Assembly: GCA_030268105.1 (NCBI GenBank)
Contig: BSDZ01000016.1
Span: forward strand, 2,983,501-3,047,500
Length of the DNA stretch: 64,000 nucleotides
Direction of reading: 5' to 3'
Origin: Volvox africanus
Lineage: Eukaryota; Chlorophyta; Chlorophyceae; Chlamydomonadales; Volvocaceae
Part shown: piece after piece, positions 32,710 to 44,777 of the stretch
Layout: every line of letters begins with the position of its first letter
Numbering within the stretch: position 1 is the stretch's first letter
Made by a program: the position numbers and the translations under genes
The notes under the pieces: generated by a model
Seen by the model: the letters and a program-made list of their open reading frames with translations, nothing else
Database searches by the model: none
What the model was told of the DNA's origin: nothing

Positions 32710-35700
32710 ATGTCCGCGGAACACGACGATACGCCGCACACTAGCTTAGCTAGCCAACCCGATTTTGTTGTGGCTGCTAGAGTGCCGGATAGAGGTCTTG
32801 AGACTGTTGGCACGCGAGCCACTCAAGAGCCCCTTTTCCTTCAGACCCCTGCTCACTTAATTGTGCCGCATTCAGCAGTTAACACCAATATGGACAACAC
32901 TGCTGGACCAAGGGTTCTGCCATTACCTCAAGCTCGAGGGCATGATGACATCCCTGAGGTGATGAGATTGTCAATTCCCGTTCCTAGGCTCAATATCTTG
33001 CTAACTGAAAAGACAGCAGGACATAGCATAGCCGATGCAACTCGTGCGTACGTGCGTGACGCTAAAAAGTATCTCCAGGCTGTTCATGGTGGTGATAATG
33101 ATGGTATCAGGTGTCTCTTCGTTGGTAACACCCTCGAGGGCTCAGCGAAGGACTGGTATCGCGAATGGACCACCACCCGGGGCGACTATACTTTTGACGA
33201 GATGATTGCCGCTTTGCTCGCACGGTTCGCTACTGAGGTTCAAGCACGTGATGTGGAGGCTCGTAAGGTTTTGGCAGCCGGTAGCTACCACATGCGTCGG
33301 GGTGAAAATGTACCTGCGTACCAGTCACGCTTCGAAGCACTTGTGACCCCCATTGCTGATCTCACTGAAACCGAGCGTGTCTTTTGGTTTAAGCGAGGCC
33401 TGACGAAACTTTTGGCTAAATGGTGCGCTACTGACTTGGCTGGGGTGCCGATCAAGTCGTATGATGCCTTGGTCACTTTTGCTAACGGTACGGAGATACG
33501 ACTCCTTGCCGGTGAGGAAGAAGTCAAGTCTGTCCCTCGTGCAAATGCCGTGCAAGTGCAGGATCCGCTTGGGGAAGCTGTAGCTCTCGACCAGGAACTC
33601 GGAGCGACCCGCCCCACGCCTACTGCCGCGACGCGACGCAGCAACCGGCAACGCCAGGCGCGCGGGGGCGCTAGCTCGGGTGTCCGCGGGTCAGGGGGAG
33701 CTGGTCCGAGCTCGGACCCGGCTAAGAGCAGGAAGCGTGGTGGTGCGCCGTCGTCGGCAGCCGCACAGCGCTCTGACCCCAATGCAAAGCGGACTCGCAC
33801 GGATGACTCGTTTATGCCAAAATGGAATTGCAATGGTTCCGAGTTCGAACGTCGGAAAGCGGCCAATGTTTGTCTACGGTGCACGGAGAGTCATCCTACG
33901 AAGGATTGCCCGTTACTGCCACCGTTTGTACCTCAGCCGAATTTGGGGCTTGCCCGGGTTCCTGTGGAGGGGGCACCGCCTGGGATTTCTGAACTAACGC
34001 GTGGTTGGTGGTCATCCTTACGACCAGCCGTGAAGGCATTGTTGCCTTGCGTACTTGGACACATCGAGCGAGTCATTGCGCGACGCATCACGCTTGACGG
34101 ACGCACGGGACTTCTCTGCTTCGACCCGTTGTGTAATTTGTTTACACCTCGCCGTCCCCTGTCGTCTATCGATCTGTCTAACCACGTGGTTTTGTTCATC
34201 CCCTCGTCTCTGCGTGAGATGTCGGAACAGTTGGCCGTTTATAGGAGATGTAGGCGTCAATATCCAGGCACCGCCGCATGTGTATTACTTCCTGCTTTCT
34301 GTCGGCGCAAGGCAGAGGCATCGTTAAGGGGTATGCGGCGTGTCCACCGGTTCGAGCCGGGCACCGTTTTGTTTAATGGTGTGGATCGGGAGGGTATGCT
34401 GGCTCCGTGGCCAGGCACATCCTACTCGGTTGACGTTTGGTACGAAGCTCCTGATGAGGGTGCCGTAGGTTACGGACCCGCCCTAAGTGCACTAACGTTG
34501 TCTGCTGGGCAGTCGCTCGTAGATAACCGTGTCCCAGTGGTTCAGATCGGTTTGAATGGCCGTACTCTGAAGGCACTTGTTGACACCGGTGCCAGCGACG
34601 ACTTCATCTCTGTCGCAGAGGTGAATGCGCTGGGGTTGACCCCAGAGTCGTCTGATTGTCCACAGGTTACCCTTGCTGACGGGGGTAAGCATCCCATCGT
34701 GGGCAGGATTACCCTTAGCCTATCGATAGGCCCTTTGCGTGTTGTGACCCGGCCGTACGTGCTGCAGGGCTTAGCAGAGACTGCACCGTACATAATGGGG
34801 TCTTCGACATTACGGCAGTACCGCGCGCGCATCGACATGGAGACCGCAACCCTGCACATGTGCAAGGGTACTCTGTCGATTAAGGTACCTTTCCTGTCGT
34901 TCGAACATGTCACACCAAAGGAGGGCGAAGCTGAGGCGGTGCCTGTGGTTAATTTCGCTGTGACCGCAATGGCCGCGCGAATCGAACCAGAGCTAGTCGG
35001 GCGTAAGGAGGCCGTCCGTTTGTTACGGAAGGGTGCCCACGGACTGCTTTTGAGGCCGCGGGTGGGCTGTTGTGCCACCACCACGCAGATTTCTGTGGAT
35101 CCTGAGGTTGAGGCCCTACTGTCGCAGTATGAGGACGTCTTTAAAGATATCCCTGGCCTACCACCTATGCGTCCTGTTGATCACACAATCCCTCTTATGC
35201 CTGGAGCGCAGCCTACGGCCCGGCCAATGTACAGGTTGAGTCCATTGGAGCTGGATGAGGTGAAGTGCCAGGTGACGGATTTGCTCATAAAGGGTATGAT
35301 ACGCCCCAGCACATCCCCGTACTCTGCACCGATTTTGTTTGTCGGTAAGAAGGATGGGACCTTGTGCATGTGCATCGATTACCGGGGGTTGAATGCGAGT
35401 ACGGTGAAAAATCGCTACCCTTTGCCACGCGTTGACGACCTGTTGGATAAGCTGAAGGGCTCGGCTTATTTTTCCTCGATTGACTTGCAACAGGGCTATA
35501 ATCAGATTCGCATTGCTGCCTCTGATATTCCGAAAACCGCTTTTCGGACGCCCTTCGGTCACTTTGAGTATACGGTCCTATCGTTTGGTTTGACTAATGC
35601 CCCTGCGACGTTTCAGGCGGTTATGGACCGAATGTTTAGGCCGTTTATCGACAGGTTCGTTGTTTGCTACCTGGATGACATCTTGGTTTATTCTAAGACG

Positions 35701-37824
35701 CGCGAGGAGCACTTGGAGCATCTTGGGCTCGTGCTCGACGTTATGAGGCGGGAGCAATTGTTTGCTAAACGCGCCAAATGCTTTTGGGCGCAGCCTCAGG
35801 TGGAATATTTGGGCCACATTGTGTCGGCCACTGGTGTGAAGATGGACCCCCGGAAGATCGCCGTGGTTCGCGATTGGCCCGCGCCTCAGAACCTCACGGA
35901 GCTGCGTAAGTTCCTTGGCTTGACCAATTATTTCCGAAAGTTCATTGAAAAATATTCCATCATTGCTGCCCCGCTTACTAACTTAACTCGCAAAGGCATT
36001 TTCGTTTCGCTCGAGTCGTGGACGTCGCAATGCCAGCAGGCATTCGAAGAGCTCAAGCGAACCGTTGCCGAAGATGTCACCCTTGCATTCCCTGATTACT
36101 CGTTGCCATTTCGTGTTGAGGTAGTGTCTGATGCCTCAATATTTGGAAGCGGCGCTGTATTGTTACAGGAAGGGCGACCGATCGCTTTCACGAGTAAGAA
36201 GTTTTCTGGTGCGGAGATTCGCTACACCACCGGGGAACAGGAGCTTCTGGCAGTGCTGCATGCTTTAAAGGAATGGCGCTGTTACCTTGAGGGACGCCCA
36301 TTTACTTTAAAGACTGACCACAAGCCCCTAATGTTTTTGCAATGCATTCCGACGTTGAACCGCCGTCAGGCTAGGTGGATGGAATACCTAGCAAGGTTTG
36401 ACTGCACCTGGGAGTACATTTCTGGTAAATTGAATATTGCCGATGCTCTCAGTCGACATCCGTCGCTACACGCTGCAATTTTGGCAGCGCCCGTCGTGCA
36501 ACCACATAACGAGGAGGTGCCGATCGCGACGGACCTCGCGGAGCGGTTGAAGGTGGCCTACAACGCAGACGCCTGGTTCTCAGAGCCGGCTAATGTAGAA
36601 AACCTTCACAAGCAGAATGGCCTTTGGCTACGGACGGAGGGTGCAGCTACGCAAATCATCGTTCCGAACGACGACTCGCTACGCTACGACATTCTTGCGC
36701 GGTTCCACGAGGACCCGTTAGAAGGACACCCTGGTAGCAAGCGGTTGGTCGTATTGATGCAACGTTCCTTTTGGTGGCCTCGTTTGGCTAATGATGCGGC
36801 GAACTTCATACAGACATGCAGTCTGTGCCAGCGCAATAAGGCTTTGTCCGGTAAGGGTCATGGGTTGTTGCAACCGTTGCCTGTCCCGGATGCGCCTTGG
36901 GAAAGTGTTTCCATGGACTTAGTAGTCGCGCTGCCCAAAACTGAGGCGGGATATGATGCGGTGTTCGTAATGGTCGATCGTCTGACTAAGATGGTTCACC
37001 TAGCACCATGCACATCATTCTGCACGGCTGAACAAACCGCACGTTTGTTTTTTGATAATGTGGTTCGGTTACACGGGGTTCCCAAAAATGTGATCTCGGA
37101 CCGCGGTGGACAGTTCACGTCTAAGTTTTGGGAAGCGCTCTGCAAGCTAGTTGGCATGCGTGTCAACCTGAGCACAGCGTACCACCCGCAGACTGATGGT
37201 CAAACTGAACGCACAAACCGCACGTTGGGTGATATGTTGCGCAATTACGCTGGTCGCACACCACTCGTTTGGGATACATATTTGACTGCGGCAGAATTCG
37301 CGCTTAACAACGCTGTTAACCGCTCTACAGGCAAAAATCCGTTCTTTCTTAACTACGGGTTTCATCCCGCGCTACCCGTGTGGCGTGAGTTGGAATTGAA
37401 CGTGCCTGCTGCTAAACTTTTTGCCAAGTCTTTTATGTCCCGAATCACAGACGTGAAGTCGTGTTTGGACGCGGCGCAGCAACGAACGACAGAATACTAC
37501 AACAAATCCAAGCAGGATGTGACATTTTCAGAAGGGCAACTCATGTTGCTAAGCACCAAGAACTTGCGTTCCTTGGCCGACGGATCCCGAAAACTCTTAC
37601 CCCGCTGGATTGGTCCGTATCCTGTCGTGCGCATGGTTGGGAATGTGGCTGTGGAGCTTGCATTGCCCGCTGATATGACCATTCACCCCACGTTTCACGT
37701 ATCACGTGTCCGTCCTTATCATGGTACAGAACCCGTCCCTGAGCCTGCTAACGCCCCCGCAGCGATAGAACCAGTTCCCGAGACCTTGATCACTGGTAAA
37801 CAGGCGATGTGGCGCGGGTGTTAG
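32710..37824 (+). CDS. gag-pol: Gag-Pol polyprotein of A1, single uninterrupted frame (1704 aa)
   Basis: The frame starts at ATG 32710. Gag domain about 100-270; basic Gly/Ser/Arg region 300-370; zinc knuckle [13 protein letters not shown] at 388-400. Methyltransferase-like domain about 435-575 with FDPLCN at 471-476 and FIPSSL at 496-501 where an active enzyme would have NPPY. Aspartic protease with DTG at 625-627. RT with YLDD at 987-990. RNase H with first Asp at 1141 and TDHKPL. Integrase with His 1333, His 1340, Cys 1370, Cys 1373 and the triad Asp 1403, Asp 1464, Glu 1500 (D-x35-E), then a GPY/F module near 1634. No frameshift separates Gag from Pol. A short deletion near 37803 shifts the end, so translation stops at 37824 without the chromodomain. 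Confidence 0.95.
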   Translation: MSAEHDDTPHTSLASQPDFVVAARVPDRGLETVGTRATQEPLFLQTPAHLIVPHSAVNTNMDNTAGPRVLPLPQARGHDDIPEVMRLSIPVPRLNILLTEKTAGHSIADATRAYVRDAKKYLQAVHGGDNDGIRCLFVGNTLEGSAKDWYREWTTTRGDYTFDEMIAALLARFATEVQARDVEARKVLAAGSYHMRRGENVPAYQSRFEALVTPIADLTETERVFWFKRGLTKLLAKWCATDLAGVPIKSYDALVTFANGTEIRLLAGEEEVKSVPRANAVQVQDPLGEAVALDQELGATRPTPTAATRRSNRQRQARGGASSGVRGSGGAGPSSDPAKSRKRGGAPSSAAAQRSDPNAKRTRTDDSFMPKWNCNGSEFERRKAANVCLRCTESHPTKDCPLLPPFVPQPNLGLARVPVEGAPPGISELTRGWWSSLRPAVKALLPCVLGHIERVIARRITLDGRTGLLCFDPLCNLFTPRRPLSSIDLSNHVVLFIPSSLREMSEQLAVYRRCRRQYPGTAACVLLPAFCRRKAEASLRGMRRVHRFEPGTVLFNGVDREGMLAPWPGTSYSVDVWYEAPDEGAVGYGPALSALTLSAGQSLVDNRVPVVQIGLNGRTLKALVDTGASDDFISVAEVNALGLTPESSDCPQVTLADGGKHPIVGRITLSLSIGPLRVVTRPYVLQGLAETAPYIMGSSTLRQYRARIDMETATLHMCKGTLSIKVPFLSFEHVTPKEGEAEAVPVVNFAVTAMAARIEPELVGRKEAVRLLRKGAHGLLLRPRVGCCATTTQISVDPEVEALLSQYEDVFKDIPGLPPMRPVDHTIPLMPGAQPTARPMYRLSPLELDEVKCQVTDLLIKGMIRPSTSPYSAPILFVGKKDGTLCMCIDYRGLNASTVKNRYPLPRVDDLLDKLKGSAYFSSIDLQQGYNQIRIAASDIPKTAFRTPFGHFEYTVLSFGLTNAPATFQAVMDRMFRPFIDRFVVCYLDDILVYSKTREEHLEHLGLVLDVMRREQLFAKRAKCFWAQPQVEYLGHIVSATGVKMDPRKIAVVRDWPAPQNLTELRKFLGLTNYFRKFIEKYSIIAAPLTNLTRKGIFVSLESWTSQCQQAFEELKRTVAEDVTLAFPDYSLPFRVEVVSDASIFGSGAVLLQEGRPIAFTSKKFSGAEIRYTTGEQELLAVLHALKEWRCYLEGRPFTLKTDHKPLMFLQCIPTLNRRQARWMEYLARFDCTWEYISGKLNIADALSRHPSLHAAILAAPVVQPHNEEVPIATDLAERLKVAYNADAWFSEPANVENLHKQNGLWLRTEGAATQIIVPNDDSLRYDILARFHEDPLEGHPGSKRLVVLMQRSFWWPRLANDAANFIQTCSLCQRNKALSGKGHGLLQPLPVPDAPWESVSMDLVVALPKTEAGYDAVFVMVDRLTKMVHLAPCTSFCTAEQTARLFFDNVVRLHGVPKNVISDRGGQFTSKFWEALCKLVGMRVNLSTAYHPQTDGQTERTNRTLGDMLRNYAGRTPLVWDTYLTAAEFALNNAVNRSTGKNPFFLNYGFHPALPVWRELELNVPAAKLFAKSFMSRITDVKSCLDAAQQRTTEYYNKSKQDVTFSEGQLMLLSTKNLRSLADGSRKLLPRWIGPYPVVRMVGNVAVELALPADMTIHPTFHVSRVRPYHGTEPVPEPANAPAAIEPVPETLITGKQAMWRGC

Positions 37825-38141
37825 ATTATCGTGCGCGTCGTGTGGGCCGACACCGACGTAAGCGGACAGTACACGAGTACTTGGTCAAGTGGACAGGGTA
37901 TACCAGCGAGCACAACTCATGGGAACCGGCACGCAACTTCTCGCAGGACATGAAGCCTCTGCTCGAAGAAGCCCGCAAACGTGCCACGCAAGCCCAATCA
38001 CCCTTGCAGTCGATGCTGTATGAAGCAGCGAGGACGCTGCATACGGGAGGGGGGATAATTGTTGTGCTACGGTTAGTTTCCCGCCGATGCGTAGGTCGAT
38101 GCGACCCTACAAGGCGAAGTGTTATCTTGATGAACGCATGA
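37809..38141 (+). pseudogene. Displaced chromodomain of A1
   Basis: The chromodomain (VHEYLVKWTGYTSEHNSWE) is intact here but lies in a different frame from Gag-Pol after the deletion near 37803. Its usual TGA has changed to TCA, so the frame runs on across the polypurine tract into the LTR. In A4 the same domain is fused in frame to integrase. Confidence 0.8.
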
Positions 38142-38893
38142 ATGATTATTGCATATAAATGAACCTGCATGATAGAGATGTATTCGCATACATTTATATA
38201 TGCATTTGGCATGATATCATTATCCATCGCGACATCGCATCATGGCAAATCCGCCTAGCATGCATGAAATCCCAAATCATTGAGGTGCGCATTATGTTCG
38301 TGCTACGAAACGATAAGTAATATTATTTGATATAATATTACTTCATTACAGCACACGTTGAGAGTGCCGCACTTGTCACGATGCATGCCTTGCAACCGAA
38401 TATCGTTATTCGGACCCTTGCATCATGTGAATGCCGGAAAGGCTTATACGTTGTTATGCTTGGACATCGCCTATACGCAGTAGGGTTGTCACACTTAGGA
38501 TCGGCCTCCTAGTGTGAGTTGTACGGCGTCACGATGCTGTGAGTATAACAGATGCGAGGACGGCTAAGCAAGATAAGATATTCAACACCGGAAGAACACT
38601 CGTGTGTTCTACATTATTATTGCTATATGCTATCCTACTTAGCCGGAGCTAAGCCTAAACTTCGCTATCACCGCCGCGTGATGATTGCTTGCTTCCGGCG
38701 CTGACGGTGATTGCGTCCATTGGACCGCACCGATCTGTAAGACTGTAAGTTATATCTCTTCTTGTCTTGAAGTCTTCCTCTGTCTCTGTTTGCTCTCGGT
38801 TGCCTTGCTGTACTTGCAAGTGCTCGCGCATCGGTATCGAAAGTCCCCAGACGCACAGATACTTATGAAGAAATGCGAAGGAGAGGTACAACA
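38060..38893 (+). repeat. 3' LTR of A1
   Basis: 834 bp. It differs from the 5' LTR at many positions (for example GGTTAGTTTCC against GGTTCGTTTCC, and ATGAAATCCC against ATGAATTACC) and in places is closer to the A4 3' LTR. It is followed by GAACG and then by B4 gag. Confidence 0.9.
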
Positions 38894-40130
38894 GAACGTA
38901 GTCCTACGGCTAACGGGGGTAAATGCGGGCAGTTCCTCGTAGGATGATTTGATGCGCACCGAAGGCAAACTCCCAATTGTCATCACAGCGCAAACTCCGT
39001 TTGCGTACATCCCCACTTGGTAAGCCATCGGTTTTGTGTTCTTGACTGCTTCGATTCTGATGCAGCTCCGCGTGACTTGGCGGTATTTTGTAACACATCC
39101 TTCCTTTTCCGCATACTCCGAGTCATCTGCGAATCTCTTGGAATTAATTCTTGGGTACCAGGAGTATGAGTGTGATCAGTCGGAGGAATATCACCATGGC
39201 GCATAGGAGCCGGCGGTAGGGGCATACCAGTAGTCTCAGGTGTTGGATCAGTCTCGTTAGTAATATCTTGCGTCGTGTCAACTGATAGCGGTGCTAAAGA
39301 TGTCGGGCGTTCTTGTCCCGTTCTAAGGCGAGCTTCAATGTCACGAACGATCTGAACCCATCACGTGTACGACCTTGTCCCTTCCAGTGTCAGGTCCGTA
39401 GTACTCGCTCGGGCTAACTGAAGCGAGAGACCACATTGAAACCAATAAACGTAGTCTCCTTCTGAAAAGCTTATCATGGGTGCTGTCAATCCCTCAAAAC
39501 GCAACCGGTAGGCCTCCACGGACTCGTTAGGTCGCATTCGATAAGTGCCTGCGTGTAATTCTCGGTACATGCCAGCCACTTGCGACTGATTTCCGGGAGT
39601 GAAATGAGTGAGAAGCGCATTAATTAGCTCTTCAAACGTAAAGTGCTCCTGCACAGTGGTCCAATGATCATGCCATTCCCTCGCTACGCTGCTTAGTGTG
39701 GCCCCGATGAATAGACACTTCACTTCGTCGCGATCACCACCCTTTACCAACTTCAGATACCTCTTAGCGTCACGGACATAGGAGCGGGTGGCGCTTGCGA
39801 TAACCTTGGGTTCGGTGTCGTGATGAATATGGAGTTGAGGTGTTGGGACGACGAAACCGGGAACCCCGCCTTCATCCATAAGTTGCTGTAGCGACACCAT
39901 TGCTGGGTTTTGCTCCGCTTCGGTGGGCTTCACAGAATCTGGTGTCTCAGGAGGATCCTGAGCCAGGTAACAGTAGTTCGACTGGGGGGCATCGTCTTGG
40001 GGAATATGTAAGTTATCAACGTTCGGCACGGCTTCCGGTCCTTCACCGTGAACACTAATATCAGCCTGTTCACTCCCCCCTGTAGCCTGTGGATACTGAT
40101 TATACGACGTGTATTCTAATTAGTATCTTG
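38894..40130 (-). pseudogene. gag: Gag of element B4
   Basis: The start codon that is ATG in G and B3 is ACG here (near 40110). The frame is open through the capsid-like region (SATRSYVRDAKRYLKL, EWHDHWTTVQEHFTFEEL) to a TGA at about 39360, where G has CGA in TRSYTR. The basic C-terminal part and a knuckle-containing tail follow at about 39225-38900 in a shifted frame. The end is cut by the right LTR of A1. This is the same gag type as G. Confidence 0.8.
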
Positions 40131-40417
40131 CAAGGATAGAGAGGGATAGGAATATAGCTTCGAATTTTCTCCCGTGTACCGTTCACGCACGAGTAAATTC
40201 CGACATGAACAGTAATGTAATCCACCAACGCGTTGTAGCCTTCAAATTGATGTAGCATTAATACCTGGTCCTAACAGATGTTCAACTTATTGGGGAAACG
40301 ATTTCGAGTATGATAGCGATGGAATTCCTTCTGTGGATTTAAAACTTCACTGGTAGCGAAGATACGATTAGTATTAAAGGACAAATATTATATCAATAGT
40401 TTGGAAAGAGAATAATA

Positions 40418-41230
40418 TGTTGTATCCTTCCTTCTCCAATCATGCATTAGATCTGCACGTCTGGATGTTAGCTGAGTGCATACCAAGCTTACGAACAGCA
40501 AGGCAATCCAATGCAGGCAATGGACAGCGGAAGACTCAACGATAAGGAAAGATTCAACTTACAATGCTCTTCAATTGCAAATTAGAAGTCTGCCATCAGA
40601 CCCCGCAGGCAATATTCATCACTCGGCTGCAAATGAGATGCTAGAATAGCTCAGGCCGAATATAAATAATTATAACGTATATATGTGAATTAGATCGAGT
40701 TAAGTACACGGGTACTTAGTCCAAAGTAGCATCGACCCGACTTCGGTCTCTAGGCGGCCGTCCTTGCACCATCACGTCGCGATACCGATGTGCAGTACAG
40801 GTCTCACTGGATTCCGATGTCAAGTGTGAGTACCTTCGTAGCACTGTTCTAAATATCGTGTCATCCGTGATATTAATGGATGCAACGCATGCAATATGCG
40901 AAGGTCCGAATATCGATATTCGGTTGCCGACCCAACCATCGCAATCGTCGCATTCTCGCATACGCGTATGGTTTATGACGTAAATGAGGTAATAATATTT
41001 AAAGTATTATTACGTGGGATATTATGCCAACGTATAGATCAGGCATTACTTATCAGCCTTGAGTCAAACATGTTGACCGACAGCGTGATGTCGTAGATGA
41101 TAATGCAACATGCCTGATTACCTAGATATACTCGAATATATCATGCCAATATGATTATATCGTGCTTCATAGTGCTCGAATGTATTGCAGTCTACTTTGG
41201 TGCAAACGGTGATCGAACCAGCGTACAACA
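40418..41230 (-). repeat. 3' LTR of B3
   Basis: Starts TGTTGTATCCTTC and ends GCGTACAACA on the plus strand, beside the rc polypurine tract ACTATCCCCC. Family B palindromes are present (CCGAATATCGATATTCGG near 40906). Confidence 0.95.
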
Positions 41231-41289
41231 ACTATCCCCCATCCCGTATGCAGCGTCCTCGCTGCATCGGACAGCATCGACTGCAGAGA

Positions 41290-44071
41290 TCATTGGGTCT
41301 GCGTGGCACGTAGTCCTCCAATAAGGGCTTCATTTCTGGCGAAAAGTTACGTGTCGGCTCCCAAGAGTTGTGCTCACTAGAATAGCCGATCCACTTGACC
41401 AGATACTCGTGCACCTTCCGCTTTCGTCGCTGTCAACCTACACGACGAACCCGATAATCCAGTATTCACTCCACATCATACACCTTTTGCTTGCCTGCGA
41501 TCCAGGTCTCGGGACCGGGGTCCATTACTGCAGGGGCATCGGTGTCATTTGTAACGGGTGCTGTGCCGCGATAAGGGCGGATGAGGGAAACATGAAATGT
41601 GGGATGGATATTCATGTCAGAGGGTAGAGATAGCTCCACAGCTACATTCCCTACCATGCGAACAACGGGATATGGACCAATCCAGCAAGGTAGTAATTTT
41701 CGGGAACCGTCGGCAAGCGAACGCAAGTTCTTAGTGCTCAATAATACCATTTGTCCCACCGAAAATGTTATGTCTTGCTTGGATTTATTATAATAGTCCG
41801 TCGTCCGTTGTTGTGCCGCGTCCAAACATGCCTTCACGTCTGTCATGCGGGATAGGAACGACTTGGCAAAGGTTTTAGCCGCAGGGATATTTATTTCCAA
41901 TTCTCGCCACACGGGTAGCGCAGGATGGAATCCATAATTCAGAAAGAAAGGGCTTTGACCTGTTGAGCGGTTAACAGCGTTGTTAAGCGCAAATTCTGCC
42001 GAAGTCAGGAATGTATCCCAAACAGAGGGTGTGCGTCCCTCGAAATTCCTCAACATGTCGCCCAACGTGCGATTTGTGCGTTCGGTTTGCCCATCGGATT
42101 GTGGATGATATGCTGTGCTCAAATGAACACACATACCGACGAGCTCACATAGCGCTTCCCAAAACTTAGACGTGAATTGACCGCCACGATCGGATATCAC
42201 ATTTTTAGGAACGCCATGCAATCGGACCACGTTATCAAAAAATAATCATGCTGTTTGCTCAGCGGTGCAAGACGAGGTGCAGGGGGCTAAGTGAACCATC
42301 TTGGTCAAATGATCGACCATAACAAACACCGAGTTGTATCCCCCCTCAGTTTTGGGCAGTGCGACTACGAAGTCCATTGAAACACTTTCCCAAGGGGCAT
42401 CTGATATAGGTAAAGGTTGTAATAAACCCTGGCCCTTACCGGATAGTGCTTTAGTGCGCTGGCATAAACTGCACCTTTGCACGAAGTTGTCCGCATCCTT
42501 CACCATGTGCGGCCACCAGAATGAGCGTCGTACGAGCTCTGCCAGATGTGTACTTCCAGGATGTCTTGCTAACGGGTCCTTGTGGAACCGCGCAAGAATA
42601 TCGTAGCGCAAAGCGTCGTCGTTCGGTACGATGATTTGTGTGATCGAGCCATCCTTCCGTAGCCACAAATCGTTGCGCTTGTGCAAATGTTCCACATTAC
42701 TTGGGGAAGCAAACCATGGATCAGCCTGATACGCCATCTTGAGTCGTTGTGCGAGATCCGTTGCCATCGGCACCTCCTGACTGCGCGAACGAGTAACCGG
42801 CGCTGCTAGAATTGCAGCATGTAATGATGGGTGGCGACTGAGGGCATCAGCAATATTAATTCTGCCGGCGATATATTCCCATGTACAGTCGAAACAAGAT
42901 AGGTACTCCATCCACCGGGCTTGTCGTCGGTTAAGCATGGGGACACTCTGCAAGAATGTCAGCGGTTTGTGATCGGTCTTCAGTGTAAAAGGGCGGCCTT
43001 CGAGGTAACAACGCCATTCCTTCAAAGCATGTAGAGCTGCCAACAGCTCCTGTTCTCCAGTTGTGTAACGGGTCTCCGCACCCGAGAACTTTTTACTCGT
43101 GAAGGCGATCGGTCGTCCTTCCTGCAACAATACAGCGCCGCTTCCATGCAAGGAAGCATCTGACACAACTTCAACACAAAACGGCAACGAGTAATCAGGG
43201 AAAGAAAGTGTAACGTCGTCGGTGACGATTCACTTGAGCTCTTCGAATGCCCGCTGACACGCAGGTGTCCAGGCTTCTAGCGACGTGAAACCTCCTTTCC
43301 TCGTTAGATTTGTAAGCGGGGCCGCAAGGATAGAGTATTTATAAATAAACTTACAGAAGTAGCTGGTCAAACCTAAGAACTGGCGTAGTTTGGTGAGGTT
43401 CTGCGGTGCGGGCCACTCGCGAACCACAGCTACCTTCCGTGGGTCCATCCTTATTCCGGTGGCCGACACGATGTGGCCCAAATACTCCACCTAAGGCTGT
43501 GCCCATGAACATTTGGCGCGTTTAGCAAACAATTGCTCCCGCTTCATCACCTCAAGCACGAGCTCGAGATGCTTCAGATGCTCCTCACGTGTTTTGGAAT
43601 ATATCAAAATATCGTCCAAATAACAAACGATGAACTTGTCGATATACGGTCTGAACATGCGATCCATCACTGCTTGAAATGTGGCGGGCGCATTAGTAAG
43701 TCCAAATGACAAGACCGTGTACTCAAAGTGACCAAAGGGGGTTTGGAAAGCGGTTTTCAGAATATCAGAGGCAGCATTGCGTATCTGATTATACCCTTGT
43801 TGGAGGTCAATCGAGGAAAAATAAGCTGAGCCTTTCAGCTTAGCAAACAGGTCATCGACGCGCGGCAAAGTGTAGCGATTTTTAATCGTGGTCGCATTCA
43901 AGCCTCGTTAATCAATGCACATGCGCAACGTCCCATCCTTCTTACCAACAAACAATATCGGCGCAGAATATGGCGATGTGCTGGGCCGAATCATACCCTT
44001 TGCGAGCAGATCCCCACTTGCCGCTTCATCCGCTCAATTTCGGCAGCCTAACCTGTATATAGGTTGTGAAA
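41290..44071 (-). pseudogene. pol: RT, RNase H, integrase and chromodomain of B3, broken
   Basis: Reading leftward from 44071: RT N-terminus, TAA at about 43903 (TAT of the IDYRG block in others), [23 protein letters not shown] near 43620, TAG at 43491-43493 (a Gln codon in E), TGA at about 43229 (CGA in E), RNase H ([16 protein letters not shown]), integrase zinc finger (RFHKDPLARHPG, CSLCQRT), [13 protein letters not shown] at about 42246 (shared with E and G), [20 protein letters not shown] at about 41466 (shared), then a chromodomain with a small deletion. All domains are recognisable; none can be made in full length. Confidence 0.85.
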
Positions 44072-44521
44072 TGTTGTGCTACGGTTCGTTTCCCGCCGAT
44101 GCGTAGGTTGATGCGACCCTACAAGGCAAAGTGTTATCTTGATGAACGCATGAATGACTATTGCATATGAATGAACCTGCATGATAAAGATGTATTCGTA
44201 TACATTTATATATGCATTTGGCATGTTATCATTATCCATCACGACATCGCATCATGGCAAATCCGCCTAGCATGCATGAATTACCGAATCATTGAAGTGC
44301 GCATTATGCTCGTGCTATGGAACGATAAGTAATATTATTTGATATAATATTACTTCATTACAGCACACGTTGAGAGCGCCGCACTCGTCGCGATGTATGC
44401 CTTGCAACCGAATATCGTTATTCGGACCCTTGCATCATGCGAATGCCGGAAAGGCTTATACGTTGTTATACATGGACATCACCTATACGCAGTAGGGTTG
44501 TCACACTTAGGATTGGCCTCC
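44072..44521 (+). repeat. Truncated 5' LTR of A4
   Basis: The LTR sequence is normal up to GGATTGGCCTCC and then jumps to ATTGCTTGCCGCGG, which in A1 lies at 32494 in the leader. One C is shared at the joint, fitting an end-joining deletion. Confidence 0.9.
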
Positions 44522-44522
44522 A

Positions 44523-44777
44523 TTGCTTGCCGCGGCGACTGAGACCGGCTTTCGTCCGGACCAGTTGGCGACTCTCATTGCCCAAACTACGGAGATCAGG
44601 ACTCAGCTGGGCAAGTACTTGCTGAGTTTACTGAATCTTCTCAAGAGTACTGTCGGTAGGCTCACCGAATCGCTCTGTACTCTTGCCTTTGCGATAGAAG
44701 TCGGCTTCTATTACGCAAACCTAGGGTATCGCTTCGTGCTCCATGTCCGCGGAACACGACGATACGCCGCACACTAG
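44523..44777 (+). CDS. Exon 2 part of the leader ORF in A4
   Basis: An 84-codon open stretch equal to exon 2 in A2 with a few replacements (for example GVRPDQ to GFRPDQ). Exon 1 and the intron are deleted. It ends at TAG 44775-44777, 35 nt inside gag (ATG 44743), with gag one base ahead in frame. The hydrophobic segment [18 protein letters not shown] is kept. Confidence 0.45.
   Translation: MLAAATETGFRPDQLATLIAQTTEIRTQLGKYLLSLLNLLKSTVGRLTESLCTLAFAIEVGFYYANLGYRFVLHVRGTRRYAAH

Larger units (their letters stand above)
31415..38893 (+). mobile_element. Element A1 (family A), full length but with unmatched flanks
   Basis: LTRs are 31415-32248 and 38060-38893, both 834 bp. They differ at several per cent of positions by eye, more than the A2 pair. 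Primer site 32252-32270, leader to 32709, Gag-Pol 32710-37824, displaced chromodomain (about 37810-38000), polypurine tract about 38045-38057. The left flank is GAGAA inside the A0 LTR. The right flank is GAACG inside the gag of element B4. With no shared duplication and two different host elements, this looks like a recombinant of two A insertions. Confidence 0.9.

Noticed and set aside
33285..33884. 199-codon antisense ORF over gag of A1, repeated in A4 and A2
   Set aside because: It lies opposite a well supported Gag with a zinc knuckle. Its openness follows from the GC-rich, Arg/Ser-rich sense codons.
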